DNA of 64,000 bases from CAWDJT01 sp963828705. Its GTDB lineage: Bacteria; Desulfobacterota; Syntrophobacteria; Syntrophobacterales; Syntrophobacteraceae. Position 1 is the first letter of the stretch. Every line of letters starts with the position of its first letter. The position numbers and the translations under genes were made by a program. Below, one piece after another: positions 19,241-28,758 of this stretch. Below the pieces are notes generated by a model, which searched no databases, was not told the origin of the DNA, and worked only from the letters and a program-made list of their open reading frames with translations. The DNA is taken from the NCBI GenBank assembly GCA_963828705.1, contig CAWHGA010000054.1, positions 62,001-126,000 of the forward strand. The letters run 5' to 3'.

Positions 19241-19744
19241 TTATGGATAAAGTCGATAATAGCGAACGCCCTGAATCTTATCAGGGATGCGCACAGGGTT
19301 CCCAACCCGATCGCAGATCGTGAAGCCTTGCATGAAATGGGGATGTTTATGAATTTTGTCGAGGATGCGAGATTCTTTGAAGGGACTGCGAAAGCAACGG
19401 ATCTGCTGTTCTCCGATTCGCATCAGGAAGGATTCGTGAAATACCAGTTTGATGACTTTGGCTTGGCCGGTTTCCAGGTCAAGGGCTTTCTTTACCCAAA
19501 ACTTGGGTTCGCCGTCTAAACCAAAGCGGCCCTCAATTTCCTCTCCGCGGATAAGATAAAACCGACCATCCAGTTCCAGCACATCCCCGTCCCGGATGCT
19601 CATAAATTCGCTGGTATCCGTCACAATCTGCAATTTGGAGGGGTACGCGAGGTGGGTGAAATGTTGGATTCTCTCTCTGATTTGCTGTTCCGTCATGGCG
19701 AGATCCAACTGGAGCGCGGGAAATGGGGCCTCAAAAAACCACAT
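19241..19744 (-). CDS. Hypothetical protein, possibly a truncated kinase-like N-terminus
   Basis: 167 residues, no signal peptide or membrane segment. I do not recognise the family. The middle (FWVKKALDLETGQAKVIKLVF followed by FKESRILDKIHKH) loosely resembles a protein-kinase N-lobe with its beta-strand lysine, but no catalytic lobe follows in frame. Downstream to about 19140 other frames keep short protein-like stretches (AIIDFIHNLDTDHE; DEFLFGSVSNKIVREA), so the gene may originally have been longer and be broken here. Confidence 0.5.
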   Translation of the reverse strand: MWFFEAPFPALQLDLAMTEQQIRERIQHFTHLAYPSKLQIVTDTSEFMSIRDGDVLELDGRFYLIRGEEIEGRFGLDGEPKFWVKKALDLETGQAKVIKLVFHESFLMRIGEQQIRCFRSPFKESRILDKIHKHPHFMQGFTICDRVGNPVRIPDKIQGVRYYRLYP

Positions 19745-20031
19745 CTAATTACCTATAATAATTGCCAAATAGGCATATCATGAAATTCAAGCTAACGAAT
19801 TCTGTAACGGGTGTCAAGGCGCAAATGCCAAGACCCGGAGATGGAGCCTCGGGCGGGTGGAGGACGAATGTTGTTTCGCTCTTCACCGTTTTCGGCTATC
19901 ATGATTGACTGATAGTATGGACGCTCGGGGTGGCAACGCCAATGGAGAGCGGTTCGAAGTGAGAGTTTGGCTGATAACGCCGGTGAAATGCTCGATCGAT
20001 AACGGATTCTCTACTAAGGGAGGATGCTTAT

Positions 20032-20454
20032 ATGGTGGAACGAACCCTATCCATTGTGAAACCTGATGGAGTGCAAAGAGGACTGATCGGCGATGTGGTG
20101 AAGCGTTTTGAATTGGCACAGATACGAATCGTAGCCATGAAGATGATGCACCTGAGCCAGGACCAGGCCAAGGCCTTCTACGTCGTGCATCAGGAACGGC
20201 CGTTTTATGAAAGCCTTACCCAGTTTATGTCTTCCGGTCCCATTGTGGTGATGGTCCTTGAAGGGGACAATGTGATCCAGAAGAACCGAGACCTGATGGG
20301 TGCCACCAACTATAAGGATGCGGCCCCTGATACCATTCGCCACGATTTTGCCAGAGACATCGAGAAAAATATCGTCCATGGGTCTGACAGTCCCCAATCT
20401 GCTGTCACCGAGATTGGTTTTTTCTTCAATGCGCTCGAAATATGTGGCGCATAG
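20032..20454 (+). CDS. ndk: Nucleoside diphosphate kinase
   Basis: A 140-residue enzyme transferring the gamma phosphate between nucleoside triphosphates and diphosphates. All family signatures are present: ERTLSIVKPDGV, the substrate loop and the catalytic His in NIVHGSDS. GGGAGG lies 6-12 bases before the ATG. The gene ends 15 bases before the lytic transglycosylase gene, which probably shares its transcript. Confidence 0.96.
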   Translation: MVERTLSIVKPDGVQRGLIGDVVKRFELAQIRIVAMKMMHLSQDQAKAFYVVHQERPFYESLTQFMSSGPIVVMVLEGDNVIQKNRDLMGATNYKDAAPDTIRHDFARDIEKNIVHGSDSPQSAVTEIGFFFNALEICGA

Positions 20455-20469
20455 GGTGGAGGGAGAGCG

Positions 20470-21735
20470 ATGAAGAGAAACGTCCATACCGGGGTCCTTG
20501 AGTTGGCCCTGATAGGCCTTGTGCTTTTCCTCAGCTGTTCCAGCTGCGCCACCAGTTGGTCGCCAGCCGGCTCTTCGTCAACAACGCCTTCTACGGCAAC
20601 GGCAGCGACCAAAGAGGCGACTGGGCCTCAGTCAGCTCAGGTGCCCCGTGTTGATGCCGAAGCCTCTCCTTTTCCAGTGCCGTACTACCCGCCACCGAAT
20701 CAGATCGACCTGTGCGGCGAACCTGCACCCCTACATGTGCAGGAAGTACTGGAACGGTTCGACCGAGAATTCACCATCATCGTCTACAACCACGCCCAGG
20801 TTTATCTGTGGTTGAAGCGCATGGAGCGCTATTTCCCCGCTATAGAGGAACGCCTTCGGGCCCTCGGTTTGCCTGACGACCTGAAATACGTGGCTATCGC
20901 CGAGAGTGACCTGCTGCCTAATGCCGCCTCTCCCAAAGGGGCCGCTGGTCCCTGGCAGTTCATACCCAGCACTGGCAGCCGCTATGGCCTTGACCAGCAA
21001 GGTTCCTTCGACCAGCGCTTCGATTTCGATAAGGCAACCGACAGCGCCTTTCGCTACCTCGGCGATAACAACAAGCTGTTCAAGAATTGGACCCTGGCGA
21101 TCGCCGCCTACAACTGCGGTGAGAGGCGTGTTCAAGACGCGATCCACACTCTTGGTGTTGCAGATTACTATCAATTGAAACTGCCGATGGAAACCGAACG
21201 TTATGTGATGCGCATTTTGGCGATCAAGGCGGTCTTACGCAATCCGGCACGATACGGCTACAGCCTGCCAAAAGGGATGGGTTATCCCCAGTTTCGAGTG
21301 GATCGGGTCAACATTTCCCTCAGTCGCCCTGCGTCCGTCCAATCTATGGCTTCCGCCGCCGGCACCTCCTATCGTGAATTCAAACGGCTCAATCCCACTT
21401 TTCGCAGTGACCAGGTCCCAGCGGGGACATTCGAAATAAAACTGCCAGAAGGCTCTGCCCAGGGTTTCCAGGCCAAGGTTGACGGTTTGAAAGCTCAACC
21501 GGCCCCAGCAGAATCCCCGCCAGATGCAGAACACAAGGATAGAATGTCCAGTGCCAAACCTGCACCCATCAAGGGGCCGGCCCAAAGCAGCGGTACCCGC
21601 ACTTACACGGTTAAGAAAGGAGATACCTTGCTGGGAGTTGCCCACAAGTTCAAGGTGAGTCCCGACAAGCTCCGTCAGCACAACCGCTTGACGGGGAACA
21701 AACTCTCCGCGGGGCAGACGCTTAAGATCCCATAA
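20470..21735 (+). CDS. MltD-like lytic transglycosylase lipoprotein with LysM
   Basis: A 421-residue peptidoglycan lytic transglycosylase. The signal ends in a lipobox (FLSC, Cys about 23), followed by a Ser/Thr/Ala-rich linker. The SLT domain (about 110-260) has the catalytic Glu in AIAESDL, the signature KGAAGPWQFIPSTGSRYGL and AIAAYNCGERRV. A LysM-like repeat (about 275-325) and a clear C-terminal LysM (TYTVKKGDTLLGVAHKFKV) bind the wall. It would be anchored to a membrane and cut glycan strands. A strong GGAGGGAGAG ribosome site precedes the ATG. Confidence 0.92.
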   Translation: MKRNVHTGVLELALIGLVLFLSCSSCATSWSPAGSSSTTPSTATAATKEATGPQSAQVPRVDAEASPFPVPYYPPPNQIDLCGEPAPLHVQEVLERFDREFTIIVYNHAQVYLWLKRMERYFPAIEERLRALGLPDDLKYVAIAESDLLPNAASPKGAAGPWQFIPSTGSRYGLDQQGSFDQRFDFDKATDSAFRYLGDNNKLFKNWTLAIAAYNCGERRVQDAIHTLGVADYYQLKLPMETERYVMRILAIKAVLRNPARYGYSLPKGMGYPQFRVDRVNISLSRPASVQSMASAAGTSYREFKRLNPTFRSDQVPAGTFEIKLPEGSAQGFQAKVDGLKAQPAPAESPPDAEHKDRMSSAKPAPIKGPAQSSGTRTYTVKKGDTLLGVAHKFKVSPDKLRQHNRLTGNKLSAGQTLKIP

Positions 21736-22362
21736 TGCCGCTCGAAAACGGGAAATGCTCTTCTGACAAGCAGGATCGAAGATGTCAGGACAGTGCCTTG
21801 ATGACGTTTTGACCGGGACTGATTCACTGCGCGCCAACCCTGTCGATCTATAGCTGTTGTAGAATCCCCCCGATCCTATCACCTTCCCATTCGATTGACA
21901 CGCATGCCATCGTGTTTGGCAGGGCGCCTGACTGTAGAAGTCAGCGTTCTTTGGAGTCGGTCACCGACCTCCCAGGACTGACTGCTGGAGACGCATAACC
22001 ACAATCAGTATCCTTGCCATTGGTGGCCGGGCTTGGACAATAGCGAGGCGACAGGCGAGGCCCCGCCGCACACAATAGCAGGATTCCAAAATATCCGGGA
22101 ATGCCCATGAGGAATCCATCAAAAACCCAAGAGTCTTAGGCATTGTGGCAAGGGTGACGCTTGGCTCAGCCCGAGCAACGATCCGGCAAAGCTCCAATGG
22201 CCCCACTCGCAATGCCTTGGCAACAGAATAAGGAGACCCTTCCTTGGCGAGGTACGAGCAAGTCTACAACAGCCCCAGGAAGACCGGGCAGCTTCAAAAC
22301 ATCGGAGGCGGAACGGAGTGTTTGGGGAGGTTCAGCGATGAAGACAAAGCGTCTGCAGTTCA
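21736..22362. other. Gene-free stretch
   Basis: About 630 bases between the transglycosylase gene and the hairpin at 22363. A minus-strand open frame of 83 codons (21961-22212) has no ribosome site or recognisable family, so no gene is called. Confidence 0.4.
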
Positions 22363-22397
22363 CCAAAGGAGGCCCGGTCTTTCCAGGCCTCCTTTGG
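22363..22397. terminator. Strong 12-bp hairpin downstream of the rubredoxin-like gene
   Basis: CCAAAGGAGGCC and its exact complement enclose an 11-base loop, 5 bases after the stop of the rubredoxin-like gene (minus strand). No T-run follows, so it may be a processing barrier rather than an intrinsic terminator. Confidence 0.5.
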
Positions 22398-22402
22398 CAG
22401 AT

Positions 22403-22591
22403 TTACTTATCGCTCTTGTAGCTTTCCTGGTACACTTGTGGGTTGATATTGCCCGAACCCGGCCCTCCACATTCGGGAATATAACAGGAAACATCGACGA
22501 ATTCACAGGTCTGTTTGCACGATGGACAGACTTCGGGAGGGGTTTGGACATCAATGGTATTGCCGCATTTATTACACTTGAAAGTGGCCAT
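22403..22591 (-). CDS. Rubredoxin-like small zinc/iron protein
   Basis: A 62-residue protein with an N-terminal rubredoxin/zinc-ribbon fold: two Cys pairs (KCNKCGN and EVCPSCKQTC) followed by a Cys-Gly tail (SCYIPECGG). Small proteins of this type are common in anaerobic deltaproteobacteria, where the metal site is thought to act in electron transfer or oxidative-stress defence; the exact partner is unknown. The ATG at 22591 follows GGAGG at 6 bases; an upstream in-frame start would read through the ribosome site. Confidence 0.8.
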   Translation of the reverse strand: MATFKCNKCGNTIDVQTPPEVCPSCKQTCEFVDVSCYIPECGGPGSGNINPQVYQESYKSDK

Positions 22592-22951
22592 TCGAGTCCT
22601 CCTGGTTGACAATAACAATTCCTACGGTTGAATTAATAAGGCATGCGCGCCAGAACAGCGCCCAATCCACGGCTGCCCATAAGATAACGTAGCTCCCGGC
22701 AAAAGGCAACCCCAGTTCGTCCGGGCGGAATTCCGCCGATACCGGTTCACAACGCGATCCACAGGATGTCAGTTCGACCGGACTGATGTGCCTCCTTTTC
22801 CCTTCCCTTAAGGCTGACACTAGACTATTCTGCCTTCCCTGGCCGCCTGGTGGGGTGTCGGCAAGGCATAGCGGGCTGTTGCTGCTCACGGATCTTTGCA
22901 AATGGTGCGGCCCGGTATTTCTCTCAGCAACACCCGCTAGGAGAGACCTTC
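22592..22951. other. Divergent intergenic region
   Basis: About 360 bases between the rubredoxin-like gene and the DUF554 gene, which are transcribed apart from each other. Promoters for both must lie here, but I see no strong consensus. Confidence 0.4.
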
Positions 22952-23653
22952 ATGATCGGTACCACCCTCAACGTGGCCGCTGTTGTTGCCGGCACAGTGG
23001 TCGGGACTGCGGTCGGCAACCGGCTCCCCGATAGGATGCGAACCACCGTCCTTCAAGGGCTTGGACTAATCACCACGGTCATCGGTCTGCAAATGGCTTT
23101 GCAGACCAAGAATATCCTGGTTGTGTTGGGGGCCATCCTGACTGGTGGCATCGCCGGCGAGTTGCTTCGAATCAGTGACGGATTGGAGAGGCTGGGGAGC
23201 TTTCTGCAATCGGTTCTGTCTCGGGGTGGCTCCAGCCATTTCAGCGAAGGTTTTGTCACCGCCAGCCTGTTGTTTTGTATCGGCCCCATGGCCATTCTGG
23301 GCTCCATACAGGACGGGTTGTCTGGTGACTATCAGTTGTTGACGGTCAAATCCATCCTTGATGGCTTTGCTGCCATCGCCTTTTCCGCCAGCCTGGGTTG
23401 GGGTGTTGGCTGCGCAGCGGCCAGCGTGCTAGTCTATCAGGGAGCCATCACCTTGTTGGCCAGAGTTCTGGAAAGACTCCTCACTGAACCTATGATTCTG
23501 GAGATGACCGCCACTGGCGGTATCCTCATCATGGGCATTGGGATCAAGCTTCTTGGCATTAAGGAGATAAGGCTCGCCAGCTTTCTCCCCGCCCTTATTT
23601 TGGCACCGTTGATCGTGATTGTGGTTCCTGCGATCAGGTGCTTATTTGGCTAA
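22952..23653 (+). CDS. DUF554 family membrane protein
   Basis: A 233-residue integral membrane protein of the DUF554 (YqgA/YdfK) family. It begins MIGTTLNVAAVVAGTVVGTAVG and has about six hydrophobic helices, with the conserved GPMAILGSIQDGLSGD loop near residue 110. Function is not established; a transport role is often supposed. The ATG at 22952 follows AGGAGAG; an earlier in-frame start has no ribosome site. The thrC gene begins 126 bases downstream. Confidence 0.85.
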   Translation: MIGTTLNVAAVVAGTVVGTAVGNRLPDRMRTTVLQGLGLITTVIGLQMALQTKNILVVLGAILTGGIAGELLRISDGLERLGSFLQSVLSRGGSSHFSEGFVTASLLFCIGPMAILGSIQDGLSGDYQLLTVKSILDGFAAIAFSASLGWGVGCAAASVLVYQGAITLLARVLERLLTEPMILEMTATGGILIMGIGIKLLGIKEIRLASFLPALILAPLIVIVVPAIRCLFG

Positions 23654-23779
23654 GAGCCCGCTGCCGACGAAGCCGACTGGGAGTTGCAGGTCAAAGTTGT
23701 GAGGGTGATGACCGCCGGGCATGACGCGGCAATCCCTGACCGGCTCCGTAGTGAAAACCACAAGGAGGTAACGCCTACC

Positions 23780-25304
23780 ATGAAACTGGTTGACTTCCCT
23801 GCGGAAATTCAGCCCTACCTGCTGCCGCAACCTGGCGGCAAATATATCTATCGCTGCTTCTCCTGCCATGCCGAATTCGGTGTGGAAAAGCTCTTATACA
23901 CCTGCCCCGAATGCCGCAGTGTCCTGCTCATTAAGGACCTGGAATGGCAACGGCTAAAGCAGACCCCAGGACCCGCCTGGCGAAAGATCTTTGACTACCG
24001 CAGCATGCTGACCATCCCTGCACTCTGCGGGATCTATCGCTACCATGAGCTATTGGGATCGGTCATTCCGCTGGATTCCGTGGTGTATCTGGGAGAAGGA
24101 CACACGCCGGTGGTAGCCGGCAATGAAAGGCTCCGCCGCTGGGCCGGGATCCCGTTCTATTTCAAGAACGACGGCCAAAACCCCAGCGCCTCCTTCAAAG
24201 ATCGCGGCATGGCCAGTGCCTTCAGCTATCTCAAACACCTCATTCAACATCAAGGACTTGCACAATGTCCTGGCCGTCTGCGCCTCCACCGGCGACACTT
24301 CGGCGGCAGCCGCACTCTACGCCTCCTATCTGGTGGATGGCGTCACCTCGGCGGTGCTCCTCCCTCACGGCAAGGTCACTCCTCAGCAACTTGGCCAACC
24401 CCTCGGCAGCGGCGCCAAAGTCATTGAAATCCCTGGTGTTTTTGACGACTGCATGAAGGTGGTCGAATATCTCGCCGAGAATTACCCGGTTGCCCTGATG
24501 AATTCCAAGAATGCCTGGCGAATTCTGGGCCAGGAATCCTACAGCTATGAAATCGCCCAGGCGTTTGACTATGACGTGGCGGACCTGGTGGTGGTGGTCC
24601 CCATCGGCAACGCCGGCAACATCACCGCCGTTATGGAAGGGTTTCCTGAAGCTCCTGGATCTGCAGATCATCACCAGCCTTCCCGATGATCCTGGGGGTC
24701 CAATCAGAACACGCCAACCCGGTGTTTCTCTATTACCTGGAGGCAGACCCGGCGAAACGACAGTTCCGCCCGGTATCGGTTCGCCCCAGCGTTGCTCAGG
24801 CGGCCATGATCGGTAATCCGGTGTCCATGCCCCGAGTCGTCCGCCTGGTGGATCACTATCGCGGAACTCGCCGGCGAACAGGCGGTACAGGTGATGGATG
24901 TGAGTGAGCAGGAGATCATGGATGCCATGCTGACCGCCAACCGCAACGGCCATATCGCCTGCACCCAGGGTGGTGAATGTCTGGCCGGCATCCGCAAGGC
25001 AGTCGTCACCGGAAAGATCGCGCCCAATCGCGTGGCTATCCTGGATGCCACAGCTCATGCATTAAAATTCGCCATTTTCCAGGAGAAGTATTTTTCCGAC
25101 AGTTTTGAACCCGAGTTTGAAGTGACTCCTAGACCAGAACTGCGGAACGCACCCCACTTGGTGAACATCCCTGCCGGCGTACCGCGCCCCGATGTGAAAA
25201 AGCTCAACGAGGAGGAGTTCGATACCTTCGTGCGATTCACCGCCGGGGCGGTGGCAGAACATCTTGGGTTGTCGGTCGACACGGGTAACACATCTTCGGT
25301 TTGA
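23780..25304 (+). CDS. thrC: Threonine synthase (at least four frame breaks)
   Basis: The PLP enzyme converting O-phosphohomoserine to threonine. An N-terminal Cys-rich zinc-ribbon-like segment (YRCFSCHAEFG...YTCPECRS) is followed by the PLP lysine in ASFKDRGMA, VCASTGDTSAAAALYAS and VPIGNAGNITA, and ends about residue 500. The reading frame changes near 24257, 24640, 24685 and 24870, but the concatenated protein is conserved throughout. The start at 23780 has AAGGAGG upstream. So many breaks in one housekeeping gene point to assembly indels more than to decay, though a real pseudogene cannot be excluded. Confidence 0.85.
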
Positions 25305-25650
25305 CCGTTGCCGCCGGTAATCGGGTCGCTGAACGGGCGCAGCACAACTGTGAGGCATGACCCATTGGGACACAATCCCTCAGATTAGCTGAGGCAAAGA
25401 CGGAGTCTGGGTTTGCATATGACTCCAGTAAGGCGCATGTTAAGCTGCCGCGAGTGCGGCAGCCAAAGGGGCGTGGGATGAGATCTCGATGGATAGAGCG
25501 GGGGTTGGGTTGAACAAAGTGAAATCAAGCTGCTGCCAGTTGGGTTTCGTATCCTTAATCCAATCCACTGCTGGCTGCATGCTGCTCCACCTGGAGCTCA
25601 AGAATCTAGCCACATAACCGAATTGGTTAGCGAAACAAAGAGGATATCCT
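25305..25650. other. Intergenic region with a perfect hairpin
   Basis: About 350 bases between thrC and the carbonic anhydrase gene. The only structure I see is GCTGCCGC-GAGT-GCGGCAGC at 25444-25463 (8 bp stem, 4-base loop), without a T-run. Confidence 0.45.
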
Positions 25651-26208
25651 ATGGTGAATGTATTACCCTATCGCAATATATTCCCAAAACTGGCCGAAGA
25701 CGTCTACATCGCCCCGGGAGCATGGGTGATTGGCGATGTTGAAATCGGCGCACGAACGAGCGTGTGGTTCAATACGGTGATTCGTGGTGATATGCACTAC
25801 ATTCGCATTGGGAGCGAAACCAACATTCAGGACAATTCAACTCTGCACGTGACTGCCGAACATTTTCCCCTCATGATCGGCAACAGAGTTACCATCGGCC
25901 ATCGGGCCATCGTTCATGGCTGCACGGTGGAGGATGATTGTCTCATCGGCATGGGTGCTGTCGTCATGGACGGGGCCAGAATCGGCCGGGGATCCGTGGT
26001 GGCAGCAGGGGCTTTGGTGCCGCCAGGGCATGTGGTTCCGCCCGATTCCCTGGTGATGGGCTCACCCGCCAAAGTCCACAAAACCGTGGAACCCGCCGAG
26101 CGGGAGCTCATTCGTCTCAGCGCCCTCCATTATGTAGACCTGGGAGCCGAGTACCTGAAACCGTGGGACCAAGATCAGGCGCCGAGGGTTCGGGGTTTCC
26201 TGCGCTAG
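25651..26208 (+). CDS. Gamma-class carbonic anhydrase family protein
   Basis: A 185-residue left-handed beta-helix protein of the gamma carbonic anhydrase/YrdA/PaaY group. Hexapeptide repeats run from about residue 15 to 140. The zinc ligand histidines are present in STLHVT and IGHRAIVHG, together with the family's IRGDMHYIRIG. Gamma-class enzymes interconvert CO2 and bicarbonate as trimers; many family members have no demonstrated activity. AAAGAGGAT precedes the ATG. An IS701-type insertion begins 126 bases downstream. Confidence 0.9.
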   Translation: MVNVLPYRNIFPKLAEDVYIAPGAWVIGDVEIGARTSVWFNTVIRGDMHYIRIGSETNIQDNSTLHVTAEHFPLMIGNRVTIGHRAIVHGCTVEDDCLIGMGAVVMDGARIGRGSVVAAGALVPPGHVVPPDSLVMGSPAKVHKTVEPAERELIRLSALHYVDLGAEYLKPWDQDQAPRVRGFLR

Positions 26209-26231
26209 ACCCTCTGACCTTAAAGTGGAAA

Positions 26232-26302
26232 CCCCTGTTTGTCCTTCGAGCGAAGGCTGGAATCCAGTCTTTTCTAGCACTTCTGGACCCCAGCTTTCAC
26301 CT
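26232..26302. repeat. Degenerate GGAATCCAG-type intergenic repeat
   Basis: The stretch containing GAAGGCTGGAATCCAG and CTGGACCCCAGC resembles the GTCATTCCGG...CTGGAATCCAG elements at 39605 and 57192, but is more divergent. Confidence 0.35.
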
Positions 26303-26333
26303 GGCTAATGGTGTGTGACAATGGGAATTTACC

Positions 26334-27865
26334 TAGCCCTACAACGACGTTTAATTGTTGCGATAGTGACCTGATTAGTGCATAATCTAGCCTCACCCAC
26401 TACGATGGAAAGGAGGTAGATTATGTTGCCAGTGTCCAGAACCGAAGGCGATTTGTATTCTATCCCCAAGTTCGGCCTTGATAGGGCCGATGTGGAAGGG
26501 TTCACCGAGGAGTTGCAGGGGTTCCACGAACAGTTTCGGGATTGCTTCTCTCGAAGCGAGCCGAGGGGGAGCTTCTTCTTGTACATGGTTGGCCAATTTA
26601 GCCCGCTGGAAAGGAAATCGATTGAGCCGATCGCACTTCAAGTGGAGGATGCAAAGGTTCGTGCGATGCAGCGTTTTGTAAGTGACGTTGTCTGGGATGA
26701 AACTACTATGCTCAAGAAGTACCATGTCCTTGTAGAAGAGGACATGGGCGATCCGGATGCGGTCTTGATCTTTGACGAATCGGGATTCCCCAAGAAGGGC
26801 GACGATTCTGCTGGGGTTGCCAGGCAGTACTGCGGAAGCATCGGCAAAGTGGATAATTGTCAGGTGGGGGTATTCGCTGCTTATGCTTCTCGTCATGGGT
26901 ATGCCCTTCTGGACAAGCGCTTGTACATCCCGGAAAAATGGTTCGAGGATGGCTACCAGGCTCGCCGTCAAAAATGCAACTTCCCTGAGGACCTGGAATT
27001 CAAAACCAAGCCGCAATTGGCTGCCGACATGTTTCGGGAGCTTCGCAGCGAGGGCATCCTTCCCTTCAAATATGTTGCGGCGGATTCGATTTATGGCACC
27101 AGCCCCGATTTTATTGGCGCCATCGAGGAGCATGTAGGAATCACCTATTTCGTCGCGGTGCCATCCACCACTCAGTGCTGGTTACAGGGACCCAGCACAG
27201 AGAAAAGAACCGTTACCCGCAAGGGCAAAGTTCAGGTCAAGCGGGTGGTTCCAGACACTGAGAACAAACCCATAGAGGTTGCTGCCTTTGCCAAAGGGAT
27301 AAACAGTTTCTTCTGGTACCGGCGTACGGTCTCTGAGGGAACCAAAGGCCCCATCGAATATGAATTCACCAAACGGCGCGTGACACTCAGCAAAAATGGA
27401 CTACCCTACAAAACGGTGTGGCTCATTATCAAACGAACCATGGGCAGAAAGCCGGAGTATTCATTCTACATAAGCAATGCCCCGCTCAGCACCCGACTGG
27501 GCACTTTCGTCTGGCTCAGCGGTGTACGCTGGGCCATTGAACAGTGCTTTGAAGAAACCAAAACCGAACTGGGCATGGATCACTATGAGGTCAGGAAGTA
27601 TCCGGGATGGCATCACCACATGCTGACCTGCACACTGGCTCATTTCTTTCTCTGGCATCTCAACATCAGATTGGGGAAAAAAAGCACCGTCCATTACGCT
27701 GTCGCAGCTTAGGATTCTGTTAAAGGCGGTATTGCCCATGAGGGTTTTTGACATTCAAGCCCTCCTCGCCATGGTTGAATGGATTCAGGCCAATAACCAC
27801 CGTGCTTACCTTTCCCATCGAAAGAGAAAAATGAGACTTCAGATTTAACCGTCGTTGTAGGGCTA
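26334..27865 (+). mobile_element. IS701-family insertion sequence
   Basis: A complete insertion sequence of 1532 bases with terminal inverted repeats of 21 bases differing at one position: TAGCCCTACAACGACG followed by TTTAA (left) or, on the other strand, by GTTAA (right). It encloses one intact transposase gene. The flanks share only ACC, so a clear 4-base target duplication as usual for the family is not seen. The right end supplies the TAG stop codon for the minus-strand gene ending at 27863. Confidence 0.85.
26423..27712 (+). CDS. IS701-family DDE transposase
   Basis: A 429-residue transposase. The first catalytic Asp is in VLIFDESGFPKKGDDS with the family signature GVARQYCGSIGKVDNCQVGV. 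The second is probably in VAADSIYG, and the Glu in QCFEETKTELGMDHYEVR. Length is normal and the frame is intact. AAAGGAGGT precedes the ATG. It catalyses transposition of the surrounding element. Confidence 0.93.
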   Translation: MLPVSRTEGDLYSIPKFGLDRADVEGFTEELQGFHEQFRDCFSRSEPRGSFFLYMVGQFSPLERKSIEPIALQVEDAKVRAMQRFVSDVVWDETTMLKKYHVLVEEDMGDPDAVLIFDESGFPKKGDDSAGVARQYCGSIGKVDNCQVGVFAAYASRHGYALLDKRLYIPEKWFEDGYQARRQKCNFPEDLEFKTKPQLAADMFRELRSEGILPFKYVAADSIYGTSPDFIGAIEEHVGITYFVAVPSTTQCWLQGPSTEKRTVTRKGKVQVKRVVPDTENKPIEVAAFAKGINSFFWYRRTVSEGTKGPIEYEFTKRRVTLSKNGLPYKTVWLIIKRTMGRKPEYSFYISNAPLSTRLGTFVWLSGVRWAIEQCFEETKTELGMDHYEVRKYPGWHHHMLTCTLAHFFLWHLNIRLGKKSTVHYAVAA

Positions 27866-28144
27866 ACCCTGCTGCAGGATCTTGTGCAGATCCCATTGCC
27901 ACTTGTCGGCAGGGTTGACTGCCACCGATGTGTCTGAGGAAAGTTCGCGGCGGTATTGAAGGACCTGCCGTTCCATCAATTCATTAATTGCAGCCCGCAG
28001 GCTCTGTTCACTCCCGTTCCATAACGATCGCATCTTGTCCAGATCAGGGTTGTGGCCTCCGTCCAGCAGGGAACAGATCAGAATGTAGGCCGAAGTAGCC
28101 TCCACGCTCACGTTGAGGTCAAAAATGGCTCGATCCATATGCAT
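27863..28144 (-). CDS. Small hypothetical protein, 3' end replaced by the insertion sequence
   Basis: About 93 residues beginning MHMDRAIFDLNVSVEATSAY, with no signal peptide or membrane helix. The middle (SEQSLRAAINELMERQVLQY) looks like a helix-turn-helix of the replicate/regulatory type, but I do not recognise the family. GAGGAG lies 8 bases before the ATG at 28144. The reading frame enters the right end of the insertion sequence, and its TAG stop is the last three bases of that element's inverted repeat. The native C-terminus is therefore lost or altered. If the element is removed with ACC as duplication, the frame continues about 20 codons into the left flank. Confidence 0.6.
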   Translation of the reverse strand: MHMDRAIFDLNVSVEATSAYILICSLLDGGHNPDLDKMRSLWNGSEQSLRAAINELMERQVLQYRRELSSDTSVAVNPADKWQWDLHKILQQG

Positions 28145-28338
28145 CGCAGGTTCTCCTCGCAATTTGGGGACGCCCCCATCATTCCTGAGCAGGTGTCTGC
28201 TGCAGTGGTCTCCAGCCTAACAGAGGCTGGCCCGGGAGTCAATTGCACGGCTGAGGCAACTATGCTACAAATCCGTCAGGGATCAATTTCGTACCAATAC
28301 GATGGACCAAAACCACGGGCATGGAGGAGTAGCCGTTC

Positions 28339-28758
28339 ATGGAATCAAACGGATCGATCTTTGATTGGAAATCCCTCAAACAAGAGTTGGAAGAAGCCTG
28401 GCGCCAAATCCCCAAACCCTTTCGCAGTGAGCGATCCATCCACGGCACTTTGCAATGCAGCCTCCACCACTGGCTTCGCCAGTTGGGTCATGCGGCGGTG
28501 GCTGACTTTATGCCGCCACGCATTCAGGATCGAGCCGTGGATATCATTGCGTTGAATGATAGCAACGAGGTTCTTTGTGCCATTTGTATCGACACCGTAG
28601 TGACCCTGTCTGCTGTCAAGAGTCTGAGCAGTTTTGAGGCAAGGGAGAGGCTCATACTGACCACCGGAGCACTCGAGAAGAAGGTTCAAGAAAGCCGCTT
28701 CTTTTTGAAACCGGGTGTCGACCATATGCACCTGCAGCCCTTTGATCAGTCCAGTTGA
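28339..28758 (+). CDS. Hypothetical protein
   Basis: 139 residues, mostly hydrophilic, no membrane segment. I do not recognise it. The central part (AVDIIALNDSNEVLCAICIDT, then SSFEARERLIL) has the alternating hydrophobic strands of an alpha/beta fold such as restriction-endonuclease-like folds, but no catalytic motif can be claimed. A GGAGGAG lies about 11 bases before the ATG. It is divergent from the small gene truncated by the insertion sequence. Confidence 0.5.
   Translation: MESNGSIFDWKSLKQELEEAWRQIPKPFRSERSIHGTLQCSLHHWLRQLGHAAVADFMPPRIQDRAVDIIALNDSNEVLCAICIDTVVTLSAVKSLSSFEARERLILTTGALEKKVQESRFFLKPGVDHMHLQPFDQSS

Noticed and set aside
21961..22212. 83-codon minus-strand open frame
   Set aside because: No ribosome site, no recognisable family and no conserved pattern.
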